64,000 nucleotides of DNA from Fimenecus sp052298855 (GTDB lineage Bacteria > Bacillota > Clostridia > Oscillospirales > Acutalibacteraceae), in the NCBI GenBank assembly GCA_052298855.1, contig DAVZXP010000006.1, forward strand, positions 62,001 through 126,000, read 5' to 3'. How positions within the stretch are numbered: the stretch's first letter is position 1; the number at the start of each line of letters is the position of its first letter. The notes beneath the pieces are model-generated. The model was not told where the DNA came from and searched no databases. It was given only the letters and a program-made list of their open reading frames with translations. The position numbers were made by a program, and so were the translations under genes. Below are positions 26,205 through 35,307 of the stretch, piece after piece.

Positions 26205-27020
26205 TCAAAGCTCTTGCTTGCTTTGTTCCTTCTTTTCGCTTCGTACCTGCATAATATTCATAAGTACAAGCAAAACGAGAACAGCAACAAAAATAAGCGT
26301 GGAAAGGGCGTACATATCGGGCTTTACCTTCTTCTTTGTCATTGAAAAAATGACAATCGGAAGCGTCTGAAATTTAGGACCGCTTACAAAATAGCTGATT
26401 ATAAAATCATCAAGCGAAAGTGTAAACGCCATTATAAAGCCCGTTATAATTCCTGAAGATATATTCGGTAAAATAACCTTAAAAAATGCCTGAACAGGCG
26501 TACAGCCAAGATCCTGTGCAGCCTCGGCAAGATGCGTATCTGTCTGACGAAGCTTTGGAAGCACCGAAAGGATAACATACGGCAGGTTGAATGTAACGTG
26601 CGCAATCAGAAGAGTGGGGAAGCCCAATACGTCCGACATTCCGACAAGCTTACCTACAAAGACGAAAAGCAGCATAAGCGAAACGCCCGTTACTATTTCC
26701 GGATTCATCATCGGTATATTAGTAACCGTAAGAATTGACGATTGAACCCATTTCTTTTTAATGCTGTTAATTCCCACAGCCGCCGCAGTACCTATCACGA
26801 TTGAAATGACCGAGGAAACGACAGCTAAAACAAGTGTGTTTCTCAATGCGGCAAGGGTAGTTGTGTCGTTAAACAGCTCGCCGTACCATTTAAGCGAAAA
26901 GCCCGTCATAACACTTGTGCTTGCCGATGCGTTGAATGAAAGCACAATCATAACAAGCATGGGCGCATAGAGAAAAATCATAATAAGCGCAATATAGAGA
27001 TTTGAAAGAGCTTTTTTCAT
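26205..27020 (-). CDS. potC: Spermidine/putrescine ABC permease PotC
   Basis: 271 residues with six predicted membrane helices. The EAA loop EAAQDLGCTPVQAFFKVILPNI near residues 167-188 docks on the ATPase. The N-terminus PMLVMIVLSFN is typical of PotC/PotI. It overlaps potB by four bases and is co-translated. Confidence 0.93.
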   Translation of the reverse strand: MKKALSNLYIALIMIFLYAPMLVMIVLSFNASASTSVMTGFSLKWYGELFNDTTTLAALRNTLVLAVVSSVISIVIGTAAAVGINSIKKKWVQSSILTVTNIPMMNPEIVTGVSLMLLFVFVGKLVGMSDVLGFPTLLIAHVTFNLPYVILSVLPKLRQTDTHLAEAAQDLGCTPVQAFFKVILPNISSGIITGFIMAFTLSLDDFIISYFVSGPKFQTLPIVIFSMTKKKVKPDMYALSTLIFVAVLVLLVLMNIMQVRSEKKEQSKQEL

Positions 27021-27841
27021 ATGATTATCGCTCCTTCCTCATTGTCGGCAAACTTATTCATAATAATCATACAAATAATTATCATAACCATAAGCACCAA
27101 AGAAAGCGAAGCGCCGAGATTGTAGTTGTAAGCCGATTGGAACTGCATTTCAATCGAGTCGCCCACGAGCAAGTATTTACCGCCGCCGAGCTTCTGACTG
27201 ATATAGAACGTGCTGACCGACGGGACAAAAACCATAGTAATTCCCGAAATTACACCGGGGAGGCTTAACGGGAAAATTACTCTTTTGAGCACTCCGAAGG
27301 AGTTGCAGCCGAGGTCCTGCGCCGCCTCAACAAGACGGTAATCGAGCTTTGACATAATCGAATAAATCGGCAAAATCATATACGGCAGGAAGTTGTAAAC
27401 CATACCAAGTATAACTGCACCGGGTGTGTTAATCATATGAAGCGGACCTATGCCTATTTTAGAAAGCAGGGTGTTGATGATGCCTGTGTTCGCAAGAAGC
27501 GTTATCCAGGAATAGGTACGGATAAGGAAATTCATCCACATAGGAAGCATAACAAGCATCATAATCGTACGCTGTTTTGACATACTTGAGCGTGACATAA
27601 TATATGCCAACGGATAAGCGAGCACAAGGCAAATAAGCGTAGCAACAAAGGCATACCAAATCGAGCGTATAAAGGTTTGCGAATACGCACCGAGAGCCGT
27701 TATGTTAGCCAAAGTCCAATCGCCGTTTCTGTCTGTAAAGGCATAGTAAACAACCATTATCATAGGTGCGATTATGAAAAGCACAGACCAAAGCAAATAA
27801 GGCGCATTGATAAACGATTTAACAGCAGAGGATTGTTTCAT
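27017..27841 (-). CDS. potB: Spermidine/putrescine ABC permease PotB
   Basis: 274 residues, six membrane helices. PMWMNFLIRTYSW and the EAA loop EAAQDLGCNSFGVLKRVIFP are characteristic of PotB. Its start codon shares one base with the potA stop, so expression is coupled. Confidence 0.93.
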   Translation of the reverse strand: MKQSSAVKSFINAPYLLWSVLFIIAPMIMVVYYAFTDRNGDWTLANITALGAYSQTFIRSIWYAFVATLICLVLAYPLAYIMSRSSMSKQRTIMMLVMLPMWMNFLIRTYSWITLLANTGIINTLLSKIGIGPLHMINTPGAVILGMVYNFLPYMILPIYSIMSKLDYRLVEAAQDLGCNSFGVLKRVIFPLSLPGVISGITMVFVPSVSTFYISQKLGGGKYLLVGDSIEMQFQSAYNYNLGASLSLVLMVMIIICMIIMNKFADNEEGAIII

Positions 27842-28974
27842 TATTCTTCTTCCTCCGTAACAGTCGGGTCGGAAAGCTCGTCGAACTCCTCACTGAACGA
27901 ACTGTAATCGCCGTAAAGTCCCGAATATTCGGACTTTTTCATTATGTGCATTTCGTCGGGCTTTATGGATATGCCGATAGTATCGCCGACTTCGCTTTTC
28001 TGCGTTGTCTGTATCATCCACTTAAAGCCGTCAATGTCAACTATAATTTCATAGTGAACGCCCTTGAAGGTGACCGAGGTAACCTTACCGCTGAGCATAC
28101 CCTGACCCTCGGGAAGAACGTCAATATCCTCGGGTCTGATAACAACGTCAACCGGCTCGTCCTTTTTGAAGCCCTTGTCAACGCATTGGAAGCGCATACC
28201 CGAAAATTCAACCGAAAAATCCTCGTGCATAACGCCGTCAAGAATATTACTCTCTCCTATAAAGTCGGCAACGAAAGCGTTTTTCGGCTCATTGTATACA
28301 TCAAGAGGTGTGCCGATATGCTGAATTTCGCCGTTGTTCATAACAACGACGGTATCGGACATCGAAAGCGCTTCCTCTTGGTCGTGCGTAACATAAATAA
28401 AGGTTATGCCTAATTTCTGCTGAATGTTCTTAAGCTCGATTTGCATATCCTTACGGAGCTTTAAGTCAAGCGCACCGAGCGGCTCGTCAAGAAGAACGAC
28501 TCTCGGGTCAACCGCTAAAGCTCTTGCGATGGCAACTCTCTGCTGCTGACCGCCCGAAAGGGAGTTGATGTTTCTCGAACCGAAGCCTTTAAGGTTAACA
28601 AGCTCAAGCATTTCATCAACCTTTTTATTGATGACCTTTTTGTCTTTAATCTTCTTTACTTTAAGTCCGAATGCAATATTGTCATGAACGTTCAAATGCG
28701 GAAATAACGCATAACGCTGAAAAATGGTGTTTACCTGCCTTTTATAAGCGGGAACACCATCGATATTTTTTCCTTCAAAAATGACATTTCCTTTGTCAGG
28801 CTGTTGGAAGCCGGCTATTATTCGGAGTGTGGTAGTTTTACCGCAGCCGGACGGTCCTAACAGGGTAACAAATTCACCGTCGTGGATTTGAAGATTGATG
28901 TTGTTAAGAATAGTTTGTTCGTCAAAGCTGACGCTGATGTTTTGAAGGTCGATAATTACAGGATTGTTGTTCAA
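27841..28974 (-). CDS. potA: Spermidine/putrescine ABC ATPase PotA
   Basis: 377 residues. Walker A is GPSGCGKTT, the Q-loop is QRYALFPHL, the signature LSGGQQQRVAIARAL, Walker B VVLLDEPLGALD, and the switch His in VTHDQEEAL. A C-terminal TOBE-like regulatory domain (about 240-350) is followed by an acidic tail of about 20 residues (ending TVTEEEE). The start is TTG at 28974, with AGGGG eight to nine bases upstream. It heads the operon, with promoter 29048-29076. Confidence 0.93.
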   Translation of the reverse strand: MNNNPVIIDLQNISVSFDEQTILNNINLQIHDGEFVTLLGPSGCGKTTTLRIIAGFQQPDKGNVIFEGKNIDGVPAYKRQVNTIFQRYALFPHLNVHDNIAFGLKVKKIKDKKVINKKVDEMLELVNLKGFGSRNINSLSGGQQQRVAIARALAVDPRVVLLDEPLGALDLKLRKDMQIELKNIQQKLGITFIYVTHDQEEALSMSDTVVVMNNGEIQHIGTPLDVYNEPKNAFVADFIGESNILDGVMHEDFSVEFSGMRFQCVDKGFKKDEPVDVVIRPEDIDVLPEGQGMLSGKVTSVTFKGVHYEIIVDIDGFKWMIQTTQKSEVGDTIGISIKPDEMHIMKKSEYSGLYGDYSSFSEEFDELSDPTVTEEEE

Positions 28975-29047
28975 TTATGCAGCCCCTTTCCAACCGATAG
29001 ATATAGTTGGAGATGCGTTTTGGCACCTCCTAATTGGTATGAGATAA

Positions 29048-29076
29048 ATATTAGATATAAAATCGAAAAATGTCAA
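29048..29076 (-). promoter_or_regulatory. Promoter of potABCD
   Basis: On the minus strand: TTGACA (29076-29071), 17 bp, TAATAT (29053-29048). The roughly 65-nt leader contains an AGGAGGTG (about 29033-29026) that has no start codon at a usable distance, and a small hairpin TCCAAC...GTTGGA (about 29014-28993). Confidence 0.75.
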
Positions 29077-29106
29077 TAGTTTTTGGATATTTTTTTACTT
29101 AAAATC

Positions 29107-29135
29107 TTGTCGAAATGTTTTTAATGTGATAAAGT
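29107..29135 (+). promoter_or_regulatory. Predicted promoter of the histidine phosphatase gene
   Basis: TTGTCG (29107-29112), 17 bp, TAAAGT (29130-29135). Confidence 0.5.
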
Positions 29136-29167
29136 ATTTTTAATATGACTTTTACGGCGGTGATTAT

Positions 29168-29887
29168 ATGGAACTGTTTATTATAAGACACGGCGACCCT
29201 GATTACGCAAGGGACTCTTTAACCGAAAAGGGAGTGCGTGAGGCGAAGCTTCTCTCTGAACGAATGGAAAAAGAAAACATAGATTATTTTTATTGCTCTC
29301 CGCTTGGCAGAGCACAAAAAACAGCGTCATATACTATGGAAAAATATTCCGATAAGGAAATGCCTACGCTTGAATGGGCAAAGGAATTTCAAGGAACAAT
29401 CGGCAAGGGCGTTTTCAAAAAGCAATGCTGGGACAGAAAGCCTGCCTATTGGACAAAGTTTGACGACTATTATTCTTATGATAAATGGATGAATGTAAAG
29501 CTTATGCGAAAAGGCGATGTTGAACGGCATTATAAAGCTGTGTGCGACGGTGTGGATGAGCTTTTGGAAAAGCACGGCTATAAAAAAGACGGCAGAATTT
29601 ACAAGGTGACAAATTCAAATCACGATAAGATAGCGATTTTCTGTCATTTCGGAGTTGAGAGCGTTATACTTTCAAGAATTTTCAGCGTTTCGCCGATGAT
29701 TATGTGGCATAATTTTGTTGCACTTCCCACTTCCGTTACAAGACTTGTAACGCAGGAGAGGGAAAAGGGTAAGGCTATTTTTACTTGCGTTCAGTACGGA
29801 GATTTGAGCCATCTTTATAAGGGCGGAGAGGAACCGTCATTCCAAGCAAGATGGTGCGAGTGCTATGAGGACGATACAAGGCATTAA
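29168..29887 (+). CDS. Histidine phosphatase (phosphoglycerate mutase-like) family protein
   Basis: 239 residues. The catalytic RHG motif (IIRHGDPDYA, about 6-15), SPLGRAQKTA and the second catalytic His in FCHFGVE identify the branch 1 histidine phosphatase fold. There is an inserted region rich in Tyr/Trp/Lys (about 75-130) between the two halves. Substrates in this family range from sugar phosphates to nucleotides, so the target cannot be named. It is a single-gene unit ending at a bidirectional terminator. Confidence 0.88.
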   Translation: MELFIIRHGDPDYARDSLTEKGVREAKLLSERMEKENIDYFYCSPLGRAQKTASYTMEKYSDKEMPTLEWAKEFQGTIGKGVFKKQCWDRKPAYWTKFDDYYSYDKWMNVKLMRKGDVERHYKAVCDGVDELLEKHGYKKDGRIYKVTNSNHDKIAIFCHFGVESVILSRIFSVSPMIMWHNFVALPTSVTRLVTQEREKGKAIFTCVQYGDLSHLYKGGEEPSFQARWCECYEDDTRH

Positions 29888-29898
29888 AATTCATATAA

Positions 29899-29928
29899 AA
29901 AAGAGCTTGAATTTCAAGCTCTTTTTTC
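29899..29928. terminator. Bidirectional terminator
   Basis: A perfect 10-bp stem AAGAGCTTGA/TCAAGCTCTT (29901-29910/29914-29923), with T and A tracts on both sides. It serves the phosphatase gene and the convergent GH28 gene. Confidence 0.88.
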
Positions 29929-29932
29929 TTCC

Positions 29933-31417
29933 CTATTTTTCTATATAAAGCTCCTGAAGCGTTGAACATTCTCTCGGAACGGTTTTTAATCCTTTGTAAT
30001 CAATGTTTTCCGCATATCTTACAAACAAGGAATAGCAGGGCAAATCCCAATATTCGCTTTCTTCGTGCGAATTTAAATAGTAATGCGATACCCTTGAAAT
30101 TTCGGGATAACCGCCCATTGAAATATCACTCGGCTTTTCACGAACGGTAAGCTGTTCTGCCGTGCTTCTGTATACGGAATTGATATTTTCAAGCTTAACA
30201 TTTTTAACCTTGTATATTTCGTTTCCTGCCTTACAGCCTGTTATTGCCGACGGAAGCTCTGTGTTTATGGCGTTTACATTTGAAATTGAAATGTTTTTGA
30301 TGCTCCCGACCTTTTTATTGTCATATTTAAGCCTGTTCCCGAGCCATATGAGAAGCGGAGAGCTTATGCCATCCATTTCAATATTTCTTATTTCAACGCC
30401 GTTGATATTTGCGCCGTCAGCCGACTCGATTGCAATTCCCGAATATCCGCCTGTAATTCCGTCCGGCAGGAAAAATTCACAGCTTTGCATTTTTACATTT
30501 TCGACATCGCAAGGTGACTCCGTTCCTATTTTGAACCAATTTGCAAAGGTAGTCATAACGCAATTACTGATTTTAACATTGCTGATTTTATTGTAAATCG
30601 GCTTTAATACGATAGCGTCATCACCCGTAGCAATAAAGCAGTTTTCTATTTCGCATCCGTCACCGCCGCACAAATCAATTCCGTCTGTGTTTGCGACACG
30701 CATATCATTGTCAATAACGGTATTTTTAATCATAACATTGTCGCAGTTTTCAATGACAAGAGTCCAGCTTGCCGACTCGTCTAAAATTACGCTGTCAACA
30801 ATAATATTTTTACAACTTTTAAATTTCAAAACGCTGTATCTGTTTTTTGTCTTTGAAAAGCGTATGCGCTTACGTGCTTCGATAATTCTTGTGTATAAAT
30901 TAAACTCGCAGAGGGCGAAAAGCGGCTCGGATATTTTAGGCTCATTCGTATAGCTTCTGCCGCTTCCGCTGATTTTTCCGCCGCCTGTTACGGTTATGTT
31001 TTCGCAATTTTCAGCGTATATCACACCGCCGAAAAGGGGAAAACTGCTTTTTTCATTTTCCTCAAAGCTCATTGAAATAAGCTTTGCGTTTTCCGGAATA
31101 AACAGCGTCATATCGCTCTTTAGCGTAATTGTAGATATTTTATACTCGCCGCTAGGAATATAAACCGTTCCGCCGATTTCCAATGAGCTTATGCACTCGT
31201 TTATTCTCTTTGCGTTTTCTTCGGGAGAAAAATCCTCAGAAATACTCGGAATAACGCAGTCTGTCGGTGCTGTCATTTGCTTAATGTACTTTTTATACGG
31301 AATGTTTACAATCCTTGTGGCATTTTCGTTTGCATGATATTTTGTCGGAGTTTTTCCGAGTGTTTTTGTACTTTTTAATTCCATTTTAACAGGTGCATAA
31401 GCTTGTGAATTATCCAT
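29933..31417 (-). CDS. Glycoside hydrolase family 28 (polygalacturonase-like)
   Basis: A 494-residue right-handed beta-helix enzyme. A pectate-lyase-3-like start (PSGEYKISTITLKSDMTLFI) leads to the GH28 core with NTDGIDLCGGDGCEIENC and ATGDDAIVLKP, which hold the three catalytic Asp residues. GH28 enzymes hydrolyse galacturonic-acid linkages in pectin. There is no signal peptide, so it probably acts in the cytoplasm on imported oligosaccharides, such as an exo-galacturonidase or rhamnogalacturonan hydrolase. It follows the GH2 gene (48-base gap with a hairpin); AGGAGA precedes the ATG. Confidence 0.85.
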   Translation of the reverse strand: MDNSQAYAPVKMELKSTKTLGKTPTKYHANENATRIVNIPYKKYIKQMTAPTDCVIPSISEDFSPEENAKRINECISSLEIGGTVYIPSGEYKISTITLKSDMTLFIPENAKLISMSFEENEKSSFPLFGGVIYAENCENITVTGGGKISGSGRSYTNEPKISEPLFALCEFNLYTRIIEARKRIRFSKTKNRYSVLKFKSCKNIIVDSVILDESASWTLVIENCDNVMIKNTVIDNDMRVANTDGIDLCGGDGCEIENCFIATGDDAIVLKPIYNKISNVKISNCVMTTFANWFKIGTESPCDVENVKMQSCEFFLPDGITGGYSGIAIESADGANINGVEIRNIEMDGISSPLLIWLGNRLKYDNKKVGSIKNISISNVNAINTELPSAITGCKAGNEIYKVKNVKLENINSVYRSTAEQLTVREKPSDISMGGYPEISRVSHYYLNSHEESEYWDLPCYSLFVRYAENIDYKGLKTVPRECSTLQELYIEK

Positions 31418-31432
31418 AATTTCTCCTAAAAT

Positions 31433-31459
31433 AAGGGAAGAGCGTATAACTCTTCCCTT
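31433..31459 (-). terminator. Hairpin between GH2 and GH28 genes
   Basis: A perfect 10-bp stem AAGGGAAGAG/CTCTTCCCTT with a seven-base loop. On the minus strand it is followed by ATTTTAGG. The T-tract is weak, so it probably attenuates rather than stops transcription into the GH28 gene. Confidence 0.6.
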
Positions 31460-31465
31460 GAGTGA

Positions 31466-34400
31466 TCAGATAATCGGTTTGATTGTGAATTTGAACCTGA
31501 TTTCGTAATCGAAAACAAATCTGTATTTTTCGAGCGTATCGGGGCCGCAGCTGTTTGTACCTGCGCCTCTGTGGAAGCCGTCAATAGAAACAAAGGTTGT
31601 GTTTTCGTCCTTCAAATCTTCTCTGTGCTGAGCCTTAACAAGAGACTCCTGAGTGTAGTTGTGAACACTAAAGCTGAATTTCGGATGAGCGACAAACTCG
31701 ACACCCTTTCCGTCCTTATCCGTGATTTTAAGGTATTTTGTACCGCCGTGATTGCCGTTATCTTGCGGTAAAATATACGGCTCGTGCATTTCTTCGACGG
31801 TTGACTTATAAACACCGATAAGAGCGTGACGGTTAATATCGCAGAGATTTTCCTTTTCGCCTCTGCCGTAATATTCAACATATTTAAGCTCGGGCGGAAG
31901 CTCAAGCGTAACACCGAATCTCGGAATATCCTTATCGGAGAACGGCTCTCTTGCAAGGTTTGTCCAAACAGATATAGAACCGTCTGCAAAAATAGTATAT
32001 TTAATATCACTTCTGTAAAGCTTTTTCTTCTTGGAAGCAATCATATATTTTACAAGCACTACAACCGAGTCATCTTCACTCTCAAACGAGAGCGACATAA
32101 ACTTAGGCTTAGCGTTTGACAGCTTCTTGACGCTCCATTTCGGAGACGGACCGTGTGAGTCGTTATCAATCGGAGCACGGTAAACGTTCGGCAATAAGCC
32201 CTTTATTCCGCCTGCGGGCATTGAATTCATAAGCTCTGTGCCGTCGCAGGTGTAGCTTGCAAGCTCGCCTGTTTTTTTATTAAACACAACCTTGCCGTTT
32301 TCAAAGGAAATGCCTACGCTGTCAGCTGTTTCCATAACGGTAAGCTTCTTTGCTTCGGGAACTTTGTATTCTTTTTCAATATCTTGAAGAATAAACTGCT
32401 CTTTCGCTATTTCAAAGCCTGCTTCGTCGGTATATGTAATGTTGAGCTGATAATCGTCGTTAGTGTTCGGTCTTGAATAGGGGATTTTAACAATTTCAAA
32501 GCTTGACGGAAGAACATCGTGTTCAAGCGTTCCGCTTTCCGATTCGACACCGTTTTTCATAAGTGCCCAATTGATTTTAATATAACTCGAGCTTTTGAAT
32601 GAATTTGTGTTCCAAAGCTTAAATCTGTTCGGAGAGAGCATTTCAAGTCTCAACGGACGGTAAACCGTTTTCATTTCATATGCGCCCGTGTGCGGAGTTC
32701 TGTCGGGATACATAAGACCGTCAACACAGAAATTGTTGTCGTGCATTTTCTCGCCGTGGTCGCCGCCGTAGGTGTATTCATAAGCGTATTTGTTCTTCGG
32801 GTCTGACAAATCATGCCATACGGCGTGGTCTGCCCACTCCCAAATGCAACCGCCCATAAGGTTGTTGTATTTGTAGAAAATCTCCCAATAATCTTCAAGG
32901 CAACCGGGACCTACGCCCATTGCGTGGCAGTATTCGCAAAGAAACAAAGGCTTTCCGATATACTTGTTGCCTCTTTCCTTTTTACCTGTTTTTTCGCAGT
33001 TTTGCGAGCTTGTGTACATCTCGGATATAACATCATAACCAACTCGCTTTGTTCTGACAGCGCCCTCATAGTGAACGGGAATTTCGGGGCACATACCGTT
33101 TAAGAACATATAACAAATATCCTGACATTTATAACCGCCCGATTCGTTTCCGAGTGACCACATTGTAATTGACGGGTGGTTTCTGTCTCTGTAATACATA
33201 CGGCAAACCCTGTCCATATATCTGTTTGCCCATTTAACATTGTTACTTATAAGATTAGGCTTGTATAAGTGGTTGGGACCGATGCTTCCCGTGCCGTGAG
33301 TTTCAATATCAGCCTCGTCAACAATATAAAAGCCCATAATATCCGCAAGGGTCAAAAGCATCGGGTCGGGCGGATAGTGCGAGGTTCTGATTGCGTTGAC
33401 ATTAAACTCCTTCATAAGCGTAAGGTCAAGCTTAATATCGTCGGCGGACATAACATATCCGTTCTTTTCGTTCGTGTCGTGGTGGTTTACACCCTTGAAC
33501 TTAATAGCCTTTTTATTGAATTTGAAAATGTCTGCAATGATTTCAACAGACTTAAAGCCCGTATAGTTTCTTATAATGCTGACAGTTTTATTATCCCTTT
33601 TAAGAGTGATATACATTTCGTATATGTAGGGGATTTCGGCACTCCATTCATTAACGCTCAAGCTTGAAAAATCAAAGCAAACGTGGTGCTCGGCAGGCTT
33701 TTCTTCCGATAAAATACACTTGTCTTTATCGTAAAGCTCAAGCTTTACCGTGCAGTTATCCAATTCGCCGTGTAAATCAACGCAGGTGTGGAGGTCATAG
33801 TTAGCACCGCCGACATTTTTCGTCTTTATCTCGTAATCGTTTATATAACAGCCGTCGTATTCATAAAGCAATACATCACGGAAAATTCCGTTTTCTCTGA
33901 ACATATCCTGACATTCAAGGTATGTTCCCGTTGACCATCTGCGAACAACCGCAACAAGTTCGTTTTCACCGTTTACAAGGAAGTCGGAAATATCAAACTC
34001 CGCAGAGTTGTGCGAGCCTTCGCTGTATCCGACAAATTCGCCGTTTACATACAAATCAAGGCACGAAGCAACACCGAGAAATGAAATAATATGTATCTTT
34101 TCTGCGTCCTTAATATTAAATTTCTTTCTGTACACGCTCGCCGCAAAATCATCGGGAAGTTCGGGCGGATAGAGAGAAAACTCATATCTTGTATTGAGAT
34201 ATACAGGCGGACGGTAGCCCGTTCTCTGCCAAGTTGACGGAATGTGGATTTTGTCAAATTGCACTCTGTCCGGCTCAAAGTGAGTGGGCATAACGCTCAT
34301 TTTATCATAATATTTGAAATCCCATTCGCCTGAAAGCACGGTTACCGTATCGCTTTGATATCTCTCCGTAAGGTAATCTGTTGCTTTTAATTTTTTGAGC

Positions 34401-34495
34401 GAACGGAAAGGAATTGCATACGCTCTCGGTCTTAATTTGTTGATTTCAAAGACATCGAAATCTCTGTAATTGTTGTTTTTGATTGAATATTCCAT
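31466..34495 (-). CDS. lacZ: Beta-galactosidase, GH2 (LacZ type)
   Basis: A 1009-residue enzyme with the full LacZ layout. The sugar-binding domain (NGEFVGYSEGSHNSAEFDIS) and Ig-like domain are followed by the TIM barrel, with acid/base Glu in SLGNESGGY and nucleophile Glu in PLFLCEYCHAMG. The C-terminal beta-gal small-chain domain ends the protein. The usual HAMGN reads HAMGV here. There is no signal peptide, so it acts inside the cell. The neighbouring GH28 suggests the substrate could be pectic galactan side chains rather than lactose (inference). It diverges from the Crp/Fnr regulator gene. Confidence 0.93.
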   Translation of the reverse strand: MEYSIKNNNYRDFDVFEINKLRPRAYAIPFRSLKKLKATDYLTERYQSDTVTVLSGEWDFKYYDKMSVMPTHFEPDRVQFDKIHIPSTWQRTGYRPPVYLNTRYEFSLYPPELPDDFAASVYRKKFNIKDAEKIHIISFLGVASCLDLYVNGEFVGYSEGSHNSAEFDISDFLVNGENELVAVVRRWSTGTYLECQDMFRENGIFRDVLLYEYDGCYINDYEIKTKNVGGANYDLHTCVDLHGELDNCTVKLELYDKDKCILSEEKPAEHHVCFDFSSLSVNEWSAEIPYIYEMYITLKRDNKTVSIIRNYTGFKSVEIIADIFKFNKKAIKFKGVNHHDTNEKNGYVMSADDIKLDLTLMKEFNVNAIRTSHYPPDPMLLTLADIMGFYIVDEADIETHGTGSIGPNHLYKPNLISNNVKWANRYMDRVCRMYYRDRNHPSITMWSLGNESGGYKCQDICYMFLNGMCPEIPVHYEGAVRTKRVGYDVISEMYTSSQNCEKTGKKERGNKYIGKPLFLCEYCHAMGVGPGCLEDYWEIFYKYNNLMGGCIWEWADHAVWHDLSDPKNKYAYEYTYGGDHGEKMHDNNFCVDGLMYPDRTPHTGAYEMKTVYRPLRLEMLSPNRFKLWNTNSFKSSSYIKINWALMKNGVESESGTLEHDVLPSSFEIVKIPYSRPNTNDDYQLNITYTDEAGFEIAKEQFILQDIEKEYKVPEAKKLTVMETADSVGISFENGKVVFNKKTGELASYTCDGTELMNSMPAGGIKGLLPNVYRAPIDNDSHGPSPKWSVKKLSNAKPKFMSLSFESEDDSVVVLVKYMIASKKKKLYRSDIKYTIFADGSISVWTNLAREPFSDKDIPRFGVTLELPPELKYVEYYGRGEKENLCDINRHALIGVYKSTVEEMHEPYILPQDNGNHGGTKYLKITDKDGKGVEFVAHPKFSFSVHNYTQESLVKAQHREDLKDENTTFVSIDGFHRGAGTNSCGPDTLEKYRFVFDYEIRFKFTIKPII

Positions 34496-34585
34496 GAGAT
34501 AATCCTCCTGATATACTACTTATTTAATCTTAACATATATCGTCGGGCATTACAATCAAAAATTTAGTGAAAATAATTATTTTTA

Positions 34586-34638
34586 TTGACATAAGATTAT
34601 ATGGCTGTTAAAATAAAGTGTATCAAATAAGACACTTT
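34586..34638 (+). promoter_or_regulatory. Promoter with palindromic operator in front of the Crp/Fnr gene
   Basis: TTGACA (34586-34591), 17 bp, TAAAAT (34609-34614). Starting at the next base is a perfect inverted repeat AAAGTGT-N10-ACACTTT (34615-34621/34632-34638), which would cover the transcription start. The position suggests repression, probably autoregulation by the Crp/Fnr protein it precedes. Confidence 0.7.
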
Positions 34639-34648
34639 TGGAGGGCGT

Positions 34649-35284
34649 ATGATAAAAAAATCGATTGTCGGCAGAGTTGACGCTTTACTAAAAACGGATT
34701 TGTTTTCTTCGGTCGGTAAAGAAAAACTTGTTTCGATTTGTAAGAATTACTGTCAAAACAAGACGTTTCAAAAAGGTAAAACGGTTTTTTCAAAGAACAC
34801 GAGCGAAAAGTGCATAGGAATAATAGCTGACGGAACGGCGAGCGTAAAAAAAGAGCATGTTGTTATAAATCATTTGAAAACAGGCGATATTTTCGGTGCC
34901 GTAACGCTTTACAACGATTGCGACAGGTTTGTAAACGACATTGTCGCACAGACGGAATGCACCGTGATTTTTATTTCAAAAGACGGGATTGACAGCTTGC
35001 TTTCGAGAAGTCCCGAGTTTGCAAAAAAATATATCAAGTATCTGTCGCAAAGAGTTTATTTTCTCAACGAAAAAATCGAGGAATACACCGCACCGAGTGC
35101 TCGGGATAAGCTGCTTGCATATTTTAAGAAAAATGCGGTTGACGGGAGCTTTGTTTTGAATGAAAAAATGACCGAGCTTTCAAAACAGCTTAATATAAGC
35201 AGGGCAAGTCTTTACCGTGCCATAGACGAGCTTTACAACAGTAAAAAAATTGAAAAGGACGGAAATACAATCCGTTTATTATAA
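34649..35284 (+). CDS. Crp/Fnr family transcriptional regulator
   Basis: 211 residues. An N-terminal cyclic-nucleotide-binding-like beta barrel (about 20-125, with GKTVFSKN and GDIFGAV) is followed by a dimerisation helix and a winged helix with ISRASLYRAIDEL (about 183-195). There is no N-terminal cysteine cluster as in Fnr, and the phosphate-binding cassette of CRP is not evident, so the effector is unknown. A palindrome at its own promoter suggests autoregulation. The importer operon starts 23 bases downstream and is the likely target. Confidence 0.88.
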   Translation: MIKKSIVGRVDALLKTDLFSSVGKEKLVSICKNYCQNKTFQKGKTVFSKNTSEKCIGIIADGTASVKKEHVVINHLKTGDIFGAVTLYNDCDRFVNDIVAQTECTVIFISKDGIDSLLSRSPEFAKKYIKYLSQRVYFLNEKIEEYTAPSARDKLLAYFKKNAVDGSFVLNEKMTELSKQLNISRASLYRAIDELYNSKKIEKDGNTIRLL

Positions 35285-35307
35285 ATTAAATTCAGGAGGT
35301 AATCATT

